Below are positions 44,045-52,098 of a stretch of DNA of 64,000 nt, piece by piece (within the stretch, counting starts at the first letter, position 1; every line of letters begins with the position of its first letter). Source of the DNA: Chryseobacterium tagetis (lineage in GTDB: Bacteria; Bacteroidota; Bacteroidia; Flavobacteriales; Weeksellaceae); NCBI RefSeq assembly GCF_016735585.2, contig NZ_JAERSE020000001.1, positions 806,001 to 870,000 on the forward strand, in the 5' to 3' direction. Under the pieces are notes generated by a model, which saw only the letters and a list, made by a program, of their open reading frames with translations, was not told the DNA's origin and did not search any database. Made by a program: the position numbers and the translations under genes.

Positions 44045-44472
44045 GTATTGATGTATTTACGTAAAATGTATTTATGATTTAAAATGCTTGAGTATTTAAT
44101 TTCTGCTTCAATTTTGTTAACATATTTTGTATATGTTTGATTTCAGTATAAATAATATTAAAATCATCATTTTTAAAGAATTCCAAATCATTCGCAATTA
44201 AAATTTGAGTTTCAAATTCAAATGAAGAACCTAAGGCAATATTCAGGAAATGTGAAAATTGAGCGTTTGTATCTCGTCCTGCACCTTCAGCAATATTAGA
44301 AGGAATTGAATATAAACTTCTTCTTGACTGTGAAGTCAAACCGAACATTTCGTCTTTTGGAAAATTATTTGAAGCCAAGTAAAATATTTTACAAAGTTTC
44401 ATTGATTTTGACCAAACTTCTAAATCTCTAAAGTTGTGCATCGTTAATACATTAATACTTTTTACATTTTAC
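44045..44472. repeat. Inverted repeats enclosing the second four-helix-bundle gene
   Basis: GTATTGATGTATTTACG (44045-44061) is the reverse complement of 44442-44458 at 15 of 17 positions; the right copy touches the start codon. A second pair, GTAAAATGTA (44061-44070) and TACATTTTAC (44463-44472), is perfect over 10 bp. The two pairs cross rather than nest, so only one could form an RNA stem at a time. Confidence 0.55.
44079..44441 (-). CDS. Four-helix-bundle protein, S23/IVP family (second copy)
   Basis: 120 residues. LEVWSKSMKLCKIFYLA, MFGLTSQSRRSLYSIPSNIA and QFSHFLNIALGSSFEFETQ place it in the same family as the copy after fadA, but the two proteins differ at many positions, so it is not a recent local duplicate. 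It lies in the gap between fadN and fadA, same strand, with inverted repeats at both ends. Function unknown. Confidence 0.92.
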   Translation of the reverse strand: MHNFRDLEVWSKSMKLCKIFYLASNNFPKDEMFGLTSQSRRSLYSIPSNIAEGAGRDTNAQFSHFLNIALGSSFEFETQILIANDLEFFKNDDFNIIYTEIKHIQNMLTKLKQKLNTQAF

Positions 44473-44480
44473 AGAAGAAT

Positions 44481-46874
44481 CTAATTTCTTAGCGGTTTAC
44501 CATTCTGTAACATATACTGAATTCTCTCCAATGTTTTTCTTTCACCACAAAGCTGTAAGAATGTTTCTCTTTCAAGATTCAATAAGTATTGTTCAGTAAC
44601 AACGGTTGGTTCAGAAAGATTTCCTCCAACCATTACATTTGCTAATTTGTCTGCGATTTTCTTATCGTGTGCAGAGATGAAGTTTCCGGTTAACATTTGG
44701 TCAGTTCCAACGTAGAACATCCCTAATGCATCTTTTCCTAAAACTTTTACTTTCTGTTCGATAGGTTGTGTATAGCCTTGTTCAGCTAATAGTTTTGCTA
44801 CTTTTTTAGCTTCAGCAATTTGTCTGTTTTTACTTACGGAAACGATGTCTTTTCCTTTTTCAAGAATTCCCATATCATAAGCTTCATAGGCAGAAGTTGC
44901 TACTTTACCCATTGCGATATTCATGAAAGCTTCACGAAGTCTGTTATTTTTCACATCATCACTGTGGAATTCTCTTGAGGTTCTCAATGTCAGTTCTTTT
45001 GTCCCACCACCACCAGGAATTACACCAACTCCAGTTTCAACCAGTCCAATATAAGTTTCTGCTGCTGCAACGACTCTGTCGGCGTGCATAGTCATTTCAC
45101 AACCACCACCAAGTGTCATTCCGTGAGGAGCAACTACGACAGGAATAGAGGAGTAGCGAACTCTCATCATCGACTTCTGGAAATAAGCGATTGCCATATT
45201 CAAATCATCCCAATCCTGCTCAATTGCCATCATCAAGATCATTGCTAAATTCGCCCCTACAGAGAAATTAGTCCCTTGATTTCCGATTACTAAACCGTCA
45301 TATTCTTTTTCAGCTAAATCAATCGCTCTGTTCAATCCATCCAGAACTTCGCCTCCAAGAGAATTCATTTTAGAACGAATCTCGAAGTTAATGATTCCGT
45401 CACCTAAATCTTCAATTGCAGCACCGGAATTACTCCAAAGCGTTTTGTTTTTTCTGATATTATCTAAAATAATGAAAGCATCCTGTCCAGGAATTTTGTT
45501 GTATTCCCCTGAGTTTTTATCTACATAAATGCTTTGTCCTTCATCATTTACTTTATAAAAAGTCTCTACATTTTTCACCCAGTCTGAAATCTGATACCCG
45601 GCTTCTGTAGCCAGTTCAATACCTTTCTGAACACCAACAGCATCCCATATTTCAAAAGGTCCGTTCTCCCAACCGAAACCAGCTCTCATAGCATCATCGA
45701 TTTTGTAAACTTCATCTGAAATTTCAGGAACTTTATGAGAAACATAAGCGAATAATGCTCCTAAAGATTTTCTGTACAATTCTCCGGCTTTATCTTTTCC
45801 ACCAATTAAGACTTTAAATCTGTCGATCGGCTTATCAATATTTTTAGTTAATTCTAAAGTCGGGAAAGAAGATTTTCCCTGAAGTTCGTATTCTAAAGTA
45901 TCAAGATTTAATCCGTGAATTTCAGATTTTCCTTCTGCATTTTTCACTTTTTTGTAGAAACCTTGTTCTGTTTTTGAACCTAGCCATTTATTATCAACCA
46001 TTTTCTGGATGTAATCTGGAAGCGCAAAAACATTGTTGAAATCATTAGCTTCGGCCCCACTTTGACGAACACCATTGGCTACCATTACCAAAGTATCCAA
46101 TCCAACTACGTCTGCTGTTCTGAATGTAGCCGATTTTGGACGACCGATTACCGGACCTGTCAATTTATCAACTTCAGAAACCGTTAATCCTAATTTCTGA
46201 ACATTATGAAGCAAATCCATCATCGAGAATACCCCGATTCTGTTGGCGATAAATGCAGGAGTATCTTTTGCTAAAACGGTTGTTTTTCCTAAGAATTTTG
46301 CTCCGTAATTCATGTAGAAATCAATGATTTCCGGATTTGTATCGTTTGTTGGAATAATCTCTAAAAGAGGAAGGTATCTCACAGGATTAAAGAAGTGAGT
46401 TCCTGCAAAGTAATGTTTGAAATCGTCGCTTCTTCCTTCCACCAACATATTAATTGGAATGCCTGAAGTATTTGAAGAAACTAAAGTTCCAGGCTTTCTG
46501 AACTGTTCGATTTTTTCGTAAACGGATTTTTTGATGTCTAGTCTTTCAACTACCACTTCAATAATCCAGTCTGTATTTTTTATTTTAGGTAAATCATCAT
46601 CAAAATTTCCAACTTTAATTCTATCTGCAAATTTTGGAGAATAGAGTAGAGCCGGGCTTGCTTTTTTAAGTTTTTCAAAGTTTTCAGAAGCGATTCTGTT
46701 TCTTACCGCTTTATCATCTTTGGTCAAACCTTTCTTCTGTTCTGCTTCAGAGAGTTCAAAAGGAACGATATCCAAAAGCGAAACTTCTACACCAATATTG
46801 GCGAAGTGAGCCGCAATACCGCTTCCCATAATTCCTGAACCAAGAACTGTAACGTGTTTGATTCTTCTTTTCAT
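44481..46874 (-). CDS. fadN: 3-hydroxyacyl-CoA dehydrogenase / enoyl-CoA hydratase fusion
   Basis: 797 residues from MKRRIKHVTVLGSGIMG; the ATG at 46874 places the NAD-binding G-x-G-x2-G (GSGIMGSGIA) at the usual distance, so the longer start at 46913 is rejected. Residues 1-400 are the dehydrogenase (AGTHFFNPVRYLPLLEIIPT); residues about 480-680 are the crotonase domain (NQGTNFSVGANL, GGGCEMTMHADRVVAA, GLVETGVGVIPGGGG). It does the hydration and NAD-linked oxidation steps of beta-oxidation. First enzyme gene of the operon, 103 bp after marR on the same strand. Confidence 0.95.
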   Translation of the reverse strand: MKRRIKHVTVLGSGIMGSGIAAHFANIGVEVSLLDIVPFELSEAEQKKGLTKDDKAVRNRIASENFEKLKKASPALLYSPKFADRIKVGNFDDDLPKIKNTDWIIEVVVERLDIKKSVYEKIEQFRKPGTLVSSNTSGIPINMLVEGRSDDFKHYFAGTHFFNPVRYLPLLEIIPTNDTNPEIIDFYMNYGAKFLGKTTVLAKDTPAFIANRIGVFSMMDLLHNVQKLGLTVSEVDKLTGPVIGRPKSATFRTADVVGLDTLVMVANGVRQSGAEANDFNNVFALPDYIQKMVDNKWLGSKTEQGFYKKVKNAEGKSEIHGLNLDTLEYELQGKSSFPTLELTKNIDKPIDRFKVLIGGKDKAGELYRKSLGALFAYVSHKVPEISDEVYKIDDAMRAGFGWENGPFEIWDAVGVQKGIELATEAGYQISDWVKNVETFYKVNDEGQSIYVDKNSGEYNKIPGQDAFIILDNIRKNKTLWSNSGAAIEDLGDGIINFEIRSKMNSLGGEVLDGLNRAIDLAEKEYDGLVIGNQGTNFSVGANLAMILMMAIEQDWDDLNMAIAYFQKSMMRVRYSSIPVVVAPHGMTLGGGCEMTMHADRVVAAAETYIGLVETGVGVIPGGGGTKELTLRTSREFHSDDVKNNRLREAFMNIAMGKVATSAYEAYDMGILEKGKDIVSVSKNRQIAEAKKVAKLLAEQGYTQPIEQKVKVLGKDALGMFYVGTDQMLTGNFISAHDKKIADKLANVMVGGNLSEPTVVTEQYLLNLERETFLQLCGERKTLERIQYMLQNGKPLRN

Positions 46875-46942
46875 TTGATTTATTATTTGTAATTGTTTTA
46901 ATTCTTTTATCATTCAGTTCAATGTCAATATTAATATCTAAT

Positions 46943-46967
46943 AGATTCTTCCTTCATCAGAATGACG
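46943..46967. repeat. Half copy of the GTCATTCTGA REP-like repeat
   Basis: The reverse complement of this 25-mer differs from 3271-3295 at one base. It lies in the marR-fadN gap. Only one arm is present here, so it cannot fold on its own. Confidence 0.65.
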
Positions 46968-46977
46968 TGACGCAAAA

Positions 46978-47424
46978 TTATTTTCGATTGTTTAAGTCTG
47001 TGGCTATTTTCATGATTTCACACATTACTTCTTTGAATGTATCCATTTTTTCAGGTGAAATCTTTTCCATCACTCTTTTATTAAAATTGACCACAACTTC
47101 TTTAGACATGTTTCTGGAACTCAATCCTTTATCGGTAAGTTTAATAATCACTTCACGTTTATCGGTCGTTGTTTTTTCCTTATAGATATATCCGTTGTCT
47201 TCTAAAAGTTTGATAATTCTTGTAAGAGAGGTTGGTTCTATTGCCATTTTAGGACCTAGATTCGTACTTCTTGTTCCTTCTTTAGGGTCTATTTTAAGAA
47301 GAGTAAGGGCTTGTACAGCCGTAGAATCATGCTCCTGAGCCAATTCTGTGTACATTTTAGAAACAGCTAACCAGGTCTGTTTTAAAATTAAATCTACATT
47401 TTCTATTTTATCCTTATTATCCAT
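46978..47424 (-). CDS. MarR family regulator of the fad operon
   Basis: 148 residues from the ATG at 47424 (a TTG precedes it at 47427). Winged-helix core: VQALTLLKIDPKEGTRSTNL, MAIEPTSLTRIIKLLEDNGY, then wing KTTTDKREVIIKLTDKGL; flanking helices form the dimer. MarR proteins usually repress until a small ligand binds, here perhaps an acyl-CoA. It is upstream of fadN on the same strand, and two TATGCATGCATA palindromes lie in its own promoter region, so it likely controls itself and the fad genes. Confidence 0.9.
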   Translation of the reverse strand: MDNKDKIENVDLILKQTWLAVSKMYTELAQEHDSTAVQALTLLKIDPKEGTRSTNLGPKMAIEPTSLTRIIKLLEDNGYIYKEKTTTDKREVIIKLTDKGLSSRNMSKEVVVNFNKRVMEKISPEKMDTFKEVMCEIMKIATDLNNRK

Positions 47425-47450
47425 CAATATTTTGTTGTAATGGTTTTACC

Positions 47451-47458
47451 CAAATTTA
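47451..47458 (-). promoter_or_regulatory. -7 box TAAATTTG of marR
   Basis: The minus strand reads TAAATTTG, 26 bp from the marR ATG, which fits a leader of about 20 nt. The 34-bp palindrome at 47456-47489 covers the space where the -33 element should be. Confidence 0.55.
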
Positions 47459-47489
47459 ATAAATATTATGCATGCATAATATTTATTAA
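47456..47489. promoter_or_regulatory. 34-bp perfect palindrome, proximal MarR operator
   Basis: Arms of 17 bp (TTAATAAATATTATGCA and its exact complement) are centred between 47472 and 47473. It overlaps the marR -7 box by three bases. The 12-bp core TATGCATGCATA recurs in the distal palindrome. Position and symmetry point to binding of a MarR dimer that blocks polymerase. Confidence 0.75.
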
Positions 47490-47545
47490 CGTTAAAATTT
47501 GTTAATACGCTGAAAATAAAATGGTTAAATTATATGATAAGCATA

Positions 47546-47565
47546 ATACTATGCATGCATAGTAT
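47546..47565. promoter_or_regulatory. 20-bp perfect palindrome, distal MarR operator
   Basis: ATACTATGCATGCATAGTAT, centre between 47555 and 47556, 83 bp from the proximal palindrome, close to eight DNA turns, so both sites face the same side. It lies 26 bp beyond the stop of the ABC ATPase gene. Confidence 0.7.
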
Positions 47566-47591
47566 GTGAAATATCTAAATAAAAAAGGGGA

Positions 47592-48515
47592 TTAATAAAT
47601 GGTTTTCACGAAATTAACGATTTCTTCAAAAGATTCGCATTGCTGGTTTGAAGAATTACCTGAAATTAACCAAAAGTTGTCCTGAAACTCAAAATTTAGA
47701 GCAGAAAGATCTTTTTGGAAGTTTTTTTGAAGCAAAGAATATAACATTTCTTTATAAAAATCCGGGGCGATGATTCTAGGTGCTACAAATTTGTCATTAA
47801 TCTGAAATAAAGAAGCATTAGTCAATTCTTCATGTTGCAGCAAAATATCTTCAACAATTCCTGAATATAAATGTTTGTCTTTTACATACCAGATTTTGTC
47901 CGCAAATTCTTTCGCCAGACGCCAATCGTGAGAGGAAAATAATATTAATTTGTTTTGTTCCTGAGCTAATTTACGGAGTGTTTTTAAGATAATGATCTTA
48001 TTTTTCTCGTCTAAATGGGTTGTAGGTTCATCAAGAATAATAATAGGAGAGTTCTGTGTTAAGGCTCTTCCTATAAAAGCTTTCTGAAGATTTCCGTCGG
48101 AAAGGTTTTTAAGTAAAGTATCTTTATATTGTACCAGATCAAGCTTCTCTATAATATGTGAGACTTCTTCCCGGTCTTCTTTTTTAAGCTCAAAATAAAA
48201 AGGATAATAAATGTATTTCCCCAATGAAATCAAGTCTTCAACCGTATAATTTTGCGGAATAATAGACTTTGAAAAAACAACCGCTATATTCTCAGCAATT
48301 TCTTTAACGGAAAGATTTTTTACATTTTTATTATGAATAGAAATTTCACCGTTTAAAAGTGGAATCTGATGTAAAATAGATTTGATTAAAGTTGTTTTTC
48401 CTACACCGTTATTACCAATTAACAGGCATACTTCTCCCAAATTCAAATGTGCTGTTGCATTTGAAATTAAGGTTTTGCTGTAGCCGATGTTTGCTTGGTT
48501 GATTTGTAGGTGCAT
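47592..48515 (-). CDS. Iron/siderophore-type ABC transporter ATP-binding protein (FecE-like)
   Basis: 307 residues: an ABC domain of about 225 residues (Walker A GNNGVGKT, signature NLSDGNLQKAFIGRAL with D in place of the usual G, Walker B IIILDEPTTHLDEK, H-loop SSHDWRL) and about 80 extra C-terminal residues with PDFYKEMLYSLLQKN. Works with the FecCD permease encoded upstream to import iron-siderophore, haem or cobalamin. LSDGN instead of LSGGQ is unusual but seen in Bacteroidota FepC-like proteins. Two bp after the small membrane-protein gene on the same strand. Confidence 0.88.
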   Translation of the reverse strand: MHLQINQANIGYSKTLISNATAHLNLGEVCLLIGNNGVGKTTLIKSILHQIPLLNGEISIHNKNVKNLSVKEIAENIAVVFSKSIIPQNYTVEDLISLGKYIYYPFYFELKKEDREEVSHIIEKLDLVQYKDTLLKNLSDGNLQKAFIGRALTQNSPIIILDEPTTHLDEKNKIIILKTLRKLAQEQNKLILFSSHDWRLAKEFADKIWYVKDKHLYSGIVEDILLQHEELTNASLFQINDKFVAPRIIAPDFYKEMLYSLLQKNFQKDLSALNFEFQDNFWLISGNSSNQQCESFEEIVNFVKTIY

Positions 48516-48517
48516 AC

Positions 48518-48805
48518 TTAAACAGATATAAAAATAATAAATAGGATAAGAGGAATAAGACTAAAAATACAATAGAGAAATTTGTTTTTTTTGATTTTCC
48601 ATAAGCTATATCCTCCTAGAATTAAAGAACCCCAAAATGCCGCAGGAATTCCTATCATAAACCACCAATTGTGACCATATGAATAAATCCAATGTTTATC
48701 TAAGTTCATTCTAAACAATTTTGAATATTCCAGAAAAACTACACTTATGACAAACAAGATAATGTTTGCAATAATTAATTGTTTTTGTGTAATTCTAATA
48801 TTCAT
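48518..48805 (-). CDS. Small three-helix membrane protein, unknown
   Basis: 95 residues with three hydrophobic helices (ANIILFVISVVFLEY, MIGIPAAFWGSLILGGYSL, FLYCIFSLIPLILFIIF). I do not recognise a family. It lies between the permease and ATPase genes of the importer with a 2-bp gap to the ATPase, so it is co-transcribed with it; a role in the transporter is only suggested by position. Confidence 0.6.
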   Translation of the reverse strand: MNIRITQKQLIIANIILFVISVVFLEYSKLFRMNLDKHWIYSYGHNWWFMIGIPAAFWGSLILGGYSLWKIKKNKFLYCIFSLIPLILFIIFISV

Positions 48806-48822
48806 TTTTGTTTTCTTTTGTT

Positions 48823-48875
48823 TGTCATGCTGAAAGCATCTCTACAAAGTTAGTCTAGATTCCTACGGAATGACA
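48823..48875. repeat. REP-like palindrome (TGTCATTCCG family)
   Basis: TGTCATGCTGAAAGCATCTC on the left pairs partly with AGATTCCTACGGAATGACA on the right (48858-48876). It is a second type of dispersed Bacteroidota REP-like hairpin, between the importer permease and small membrane-protein genes. Confidence 0.6.
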
Positions 48876-48990
48876 AAGTGGATACTTTATTTTTACATTT
48901 AATCATAAAAAATATTCTTAATCATCTGCGCAATCTGCCAAATCAGCGAGAGATATCAAAATTAGCGATAAACCCATTTATCATTCATTC

Positions 48991-49962
48991 TTACACTTTA
49001 TTCTGTTTCAAAAGCATCATCAAAATTACAGGAATTCCGAAAACAGAACTTATTACATTTAAAGGAATCTGTGTTTTTTCTGCTATGATTGAGAAGAACA
49101 GCATCATCAGCATTCCTAAAAACATATTTAAAATCCATTGCTGCCAAAGTTTTGACGGATTATAGATTAACCTGCAAAAGTGCGGAACAATGATCCCTAT
49201 AAACAAAATAGGGCCTAAAAATGCTGTAACAGATGCAGAAAGCAGGGAAGAAGCAACAATAATGAATATTTTAAGCTGATTCAAATTGACTCCCAAACTT
49301 TGGGCATATGAATTTCCTAATGAATTTCCGATCAAAGGTTTTATACTTTTAAAACAGATAAATAAGCCTAGTACAACCAAAATAGATAATACACAGATCT
49401 GATTTCTTGACACCATGTTATTCGCTCCGAAAGACCACAAAATATAGTTTTTTAAACTTTGATTTTCGGCATAAAACTGAAGAAGAGAAACTATCGCTCC
49501 AGCAAAAGCCGAAACCAAAAATCCAAATATAATGAGGTATGATTTATCCTGAAATTTATTAGACATTGATAATAAAATCAACATCAACAATAGACTTCCT
49601 ACAATGGCTGCTAAACTTAGAAAACTGTTTTGCAGAAATTCAGGAATCAGAATGTCATGTGAAAAGAAGATATAAAAAGCGACAGATAAACTTGCTACAG
49701 AAGTTATCCCTAAAATATCCGGTCCCGCCAAAGGGTTCTGAAAATATTCCTGCATCAAAAAACCTGATGTGGGAATTGAAATTCCTGCCAAAAGCATTAC
49801 CAATACGCGATTTACCCGGATTTCAGCAATTTGGCTGTTTGCTGAATCCTGAAAAAAATCCTGAAAATGTAAACTTAAAAATCCTGTGTTAAGGTTGATC
49901 ATCATCAAAATAATAATTCCGATAATGATGAAAAAACAAATACTTTTAAATTGAGCTCCCAC
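48991..49962 (-). CDS. FecCD-family iron ABC transporter permease
   Basis: 323 residues with about ten helices. Blocks RVLVMLLAGISIPTSGFLMQ, NPLAGPDILGITSVASLSV and GNSYAQSLGVNLNQLK, and FLGPILFIGIIVPHFCRLI, match FecCD permeases. The start is GTG at 49962, 3 bp after the stop of the upstream membrane-protein gene; it lies directly before helix 1 and no nearer ATG fits. No periplasmic binding-protein gene is adjacent; it may be encoded elsewhere. Confidence 0.92.
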   Translation of the reverse strand: MGAQFKSICFFIIIGIIILMMINLNTGFLSLHFQDFFQDSANSQIAEIRVNRVLVMLLAGISIPTSGFLMQEYFQNPLAGPDILGITSVASLSVAFYIFFSHDILIPEFLQNSFLSLAAIVGSLLLMLILLSMSNKFQDKSYLIIFGFLVSAFAGAIVSLLQFYAENQSLKNYILWSFGANNMVSRNQICVLSILVVLGLFICFKSIKPLIGNSLGNSYAQSLGVNLNQLKIFIIVASSLLSASVTAFLGPILFIGIIVPHFCRLIYNPSKLWQQWILNMFLGMLMMLFFSIIAEKTQIPLNVISSVFGIPVILMMLLKQNKV

Positions 49963-49965
49963 AGA

Positions 49966-50340
49966 TTACACAGATTTTTTCAGATGCTTACATTCAATAA
50001 TTAATGAAAGTAGGTAACAAATAATAAAAATTAATAATGGGATATAAAATAACGGGAAATTAAATTTATCCCAAGAAAATAACATTAAACGATTACAAAT
50101 TGGAATTAATAAGAATATCAACGACAAAAAATTAAGAAAAAAAATAGTTTTTGTTGATTTTTTATTCATGCTATAAGTTACCAGAGCTAAACCAATAATT
50201 CCATAAATTGTCCATTTTAAGGTATCTAAATCAAAAAAAGAAGCGAATAAAAGAAAACCTAACGGTATTGCCATCATACTTCCCATCAAAAAAATAAAAA
50301 AATAGGAAACTAGTCCGATAATTCTAATTCTATTAATCAT
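49966..50340 (-). CDS. Small four-helix membrane protein, unknown
   Basis: 124 residues, four hydrophobic helices (LVSYFFIFLMGSMMAIPLGF, WTIYGIIGLALVTYS, FLNFLSLIFLLIPI, FPLFYIPLLIFIICYLL). No family recognised. It lies 3 bp before the GTG of the permease and is probably translated with it. Like the 95-residue protein, it is an extra small membrane protein in the importer operon. Confidence 0.6.
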   Translation of the reverse strand: MINRIRIIGLVSYFFIFLMGSMMAIPLGFLLFASFFDLDTLKWTIYGIIGLALVTYSMNKKSTKTIFFLNFLSLIFLLIPICNRLMLFSWDKFNFPLFYIPLLIFIICYLLSLIIECKHLKKSV

Positions 50341-50386
50341 TTTAATTTAAAAGCCTAACATTTTTTATATCTGTTAGATATAAGGT

Positions 50387-50941
50387 TTATTTTAACAAAG
50401 AATTGATTTTCTCGTTTAACTGCTCTTCACTGATCATTCCTAATGTTTCATCAGTTTTATCACCTCTTCTCATGAATGTAAAAGGAATTGCATTTCCAGT
50501 CCATTCTTTGAAGTTCTTTTTGAAGAAATCGCCATCCATAAGTTGTCCATCTACAAGAACTGTATGATCCTGAATTCCGTGTTCTGCTACAAAACGGGGA
50601 ACTTCTGTATTCCATGCTTCTTTCTGGTCTAAGCTTATAAAGGTAATTTTTACAGGCTTTCCTTTCAGTTCCTCAATTTTATTTTTAAAATGCGGTATCT
50701 CTTTTACACAAGGTCCGCACCAAGTGGCAAAAAAATTGGTTACATATAATGTATCGTTCTTTTTGTTTAAATATTCGGAAACTTTATCCAGTGTAAGCAT
50801 TTTTAACGGTACAACTGCTGAAGGCGGTTCCGGAGCTGAAATAGAATCTGTTGCCATAGCAGTTTCATCACTTTTCTGACTTTCTTTTTTGCAACTTGCC
50901 AAAGCAAATACAACAAGCGTGGATAAAATTATCTTCTTCAT
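50387..50941 (-). CDS. TlpA/ResA-like thioredoxin-fold lipoprotein
   Basis: 184 residues. Lipobox ALASC with C17. Thioredoxin active site W-C75-G-P-C78 in NFFATWCGPCVKEIPHF. TlpA-type proteins reduce disulfides on periplasmic targets such as cytochrome c precursors. The C-terminal GNAIPFTFMRRGDKTDE has the cis-Pro. First gene before the importer set on the minus strand, 46 bp upstream; divergent from the reductase gene 32 bp away. Confidence 0.9.
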   Translation of the reverse strand: MKKIILSTLVVFALASCKKESQKSDETAMATDSISAPEPPSAVVPLKMLTLDKVSEYLNKKNDTLYVTNFFATWCGPCVKEIPHFKNKIEELKGKPVKITFISLDQKEAWNTEVPRFVAEHGIQDHTVLVDGQLMDGDFFKKNFKEWTGNAIPFTFMRRGDKTDETLGMISEEQLNEKINSLLK

Positions 50942-50973
50942 AAATTATTTTTTATCTATTTTTGAATTGAGGT

Positions 50974-52098
50974 ATGGAACAACAAATCTATAAGGGGAAA
51001 CTGACGCAGTTTCATTGGTTAAAAATAGCGAAAAAGGTAGAACTGACCAAAAATACTTTTTCTCTGGAGTTTGAAATTCCTGAGAATTTAAAGGCGAATT
51101 TTAAATTTGAAGCCGGGCAGTTTGTAAGTTTAAAATTTCAGTCTCATGGTGAAGATATCATTAATGATTATTCAATGACTTCGGCACCTTATGAGAAAAA
51201 AATATCGTTGGGAATAAAAGTAAATTCTCCTGATGGAGCCACATCAGAATTGTTTAAAAATTATCAGGTAGGAGATGAAATTCTGGTAAGTGAACCAAGC
51301 GGAAGGTTTACATTGGTTTCTAAGCCCAGTGAATTCAGAACGATCGTGGGTTTTGCTGCAGGAATAGGAATTACCCCTATTTTAAGTCATTTTAAAAATA
51401 TTCTTCATAATGAACCGAGAACGAGATTGTTTTTATTTTTTGGAAATAAAAGTTCTCAGGATCTAATTTATAGAGAACAATTGGATAATCTTGCCAGAAC
51501 CTGTGGTGACCGGTTGCAGATTTTCTATTTTTTTTCAAGGGAAAAAACAGCTAACAATTTTTTCTATGGAAGGCTGGATGAAAAAAAACTGGCTTTAATC
51601 ATCAATCAGATCCTTCATCTGGATGATACGGATGAGGAATCTACAATCTGGGATGCTGTAGATGATGTTTTGATCTGCGGGAAAGGAGAGATGATTAAAA
51701 CATTGGCCAATGCTTGTTATCATCACGGTATTCCGAAAAAAAACATTCATTTTGAACTTTTTGAAGAGTTTAATGATGATATTTATCCTTTAGAAAAAGA
51801 ATTTCCTCTTATTAAAAATGTAGAAATGGAATTCAGAATATTAGGTCAGCAATATAAAACTGAACTTCCAACCAATGAGGAAAAAATTCTTCAGCAGTTG
51901 CTCATTCAGAAATTTCCTGTACCATACTCCTGTAAATCGGGAATTTGCGGAAGCTGCGAATGTATTTTGGAAGAAGGAGAGGTTGAATTATTGGAAAACG
52001 AATATTTAACGGAAAAAGAAGAGGAGAGAGGACATATTTTAGCCTGTATGTCTATTGCTAAAAGTAAAAAAATAAAGCTTAACTTTGATCTTAGTTGA
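50974..52098 (+). CDS. Ferredoxin:NADP+ reductase-type flavoprotein with 2Fe-2S domain (PaaE-like)
   Basis: 374 residues. FAD-binding domain (YSMTSAPYEKKISLGIKV, about 62-80), NAD(P)-binding domain (GFAAGIGITPILSHF) and a C-terminal plant-type 2Fe-2S domain with C-K-S-G-I-C-G-S-C-E-C and a final LACMS cysteine. It moves electrons from NADPH to a partner oxygenase or other acceptor; PaaE of phenylacetyl-CoA oxygenase is the closest known layout, but no paaABCD genes are here. Its stop overlaps the TTG start of the next gene (TTGA). Confidence 0.9.
   Translation: MEQQIYKGKLTQFHWLKIAKKVELTKNTFSLEFEIPENLKANFKFEAGQFVSLKFQSHGEDIINDYSMTSAPYEKKISLGIKVNSPDGATSELFKNYQVGDEILVSEPSGRFTLVSKPSEFRTIVGFAAGIGITPILSHFKNILHNEPRTRLFLFFGNKSSQDLIYREQLDNLARTCGDRLQIFYFFSREKTANNFFYGRLDEKKLALIINQILHLDDTDEESTIWDAVDDVLICGKGEMIKTLANACYHHGIPKKNIHFELFEEFNDDIYPLEKEFPLIKNVEMEFRILGQQYKTELPTNEEKILQQLLIQKFPVPYSCKSGICGSCECILEEGEVELLENEYLTEKEEERGHILACMSIAKSKKIKLNFDLS

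Noticed and set aside
42359..44472. Four-helix-bundle genes as part of a diversity-generating retroelement (Avd)
   Set aside because: No reverse transcriptase, template repeat or variable repeat is present nearby.
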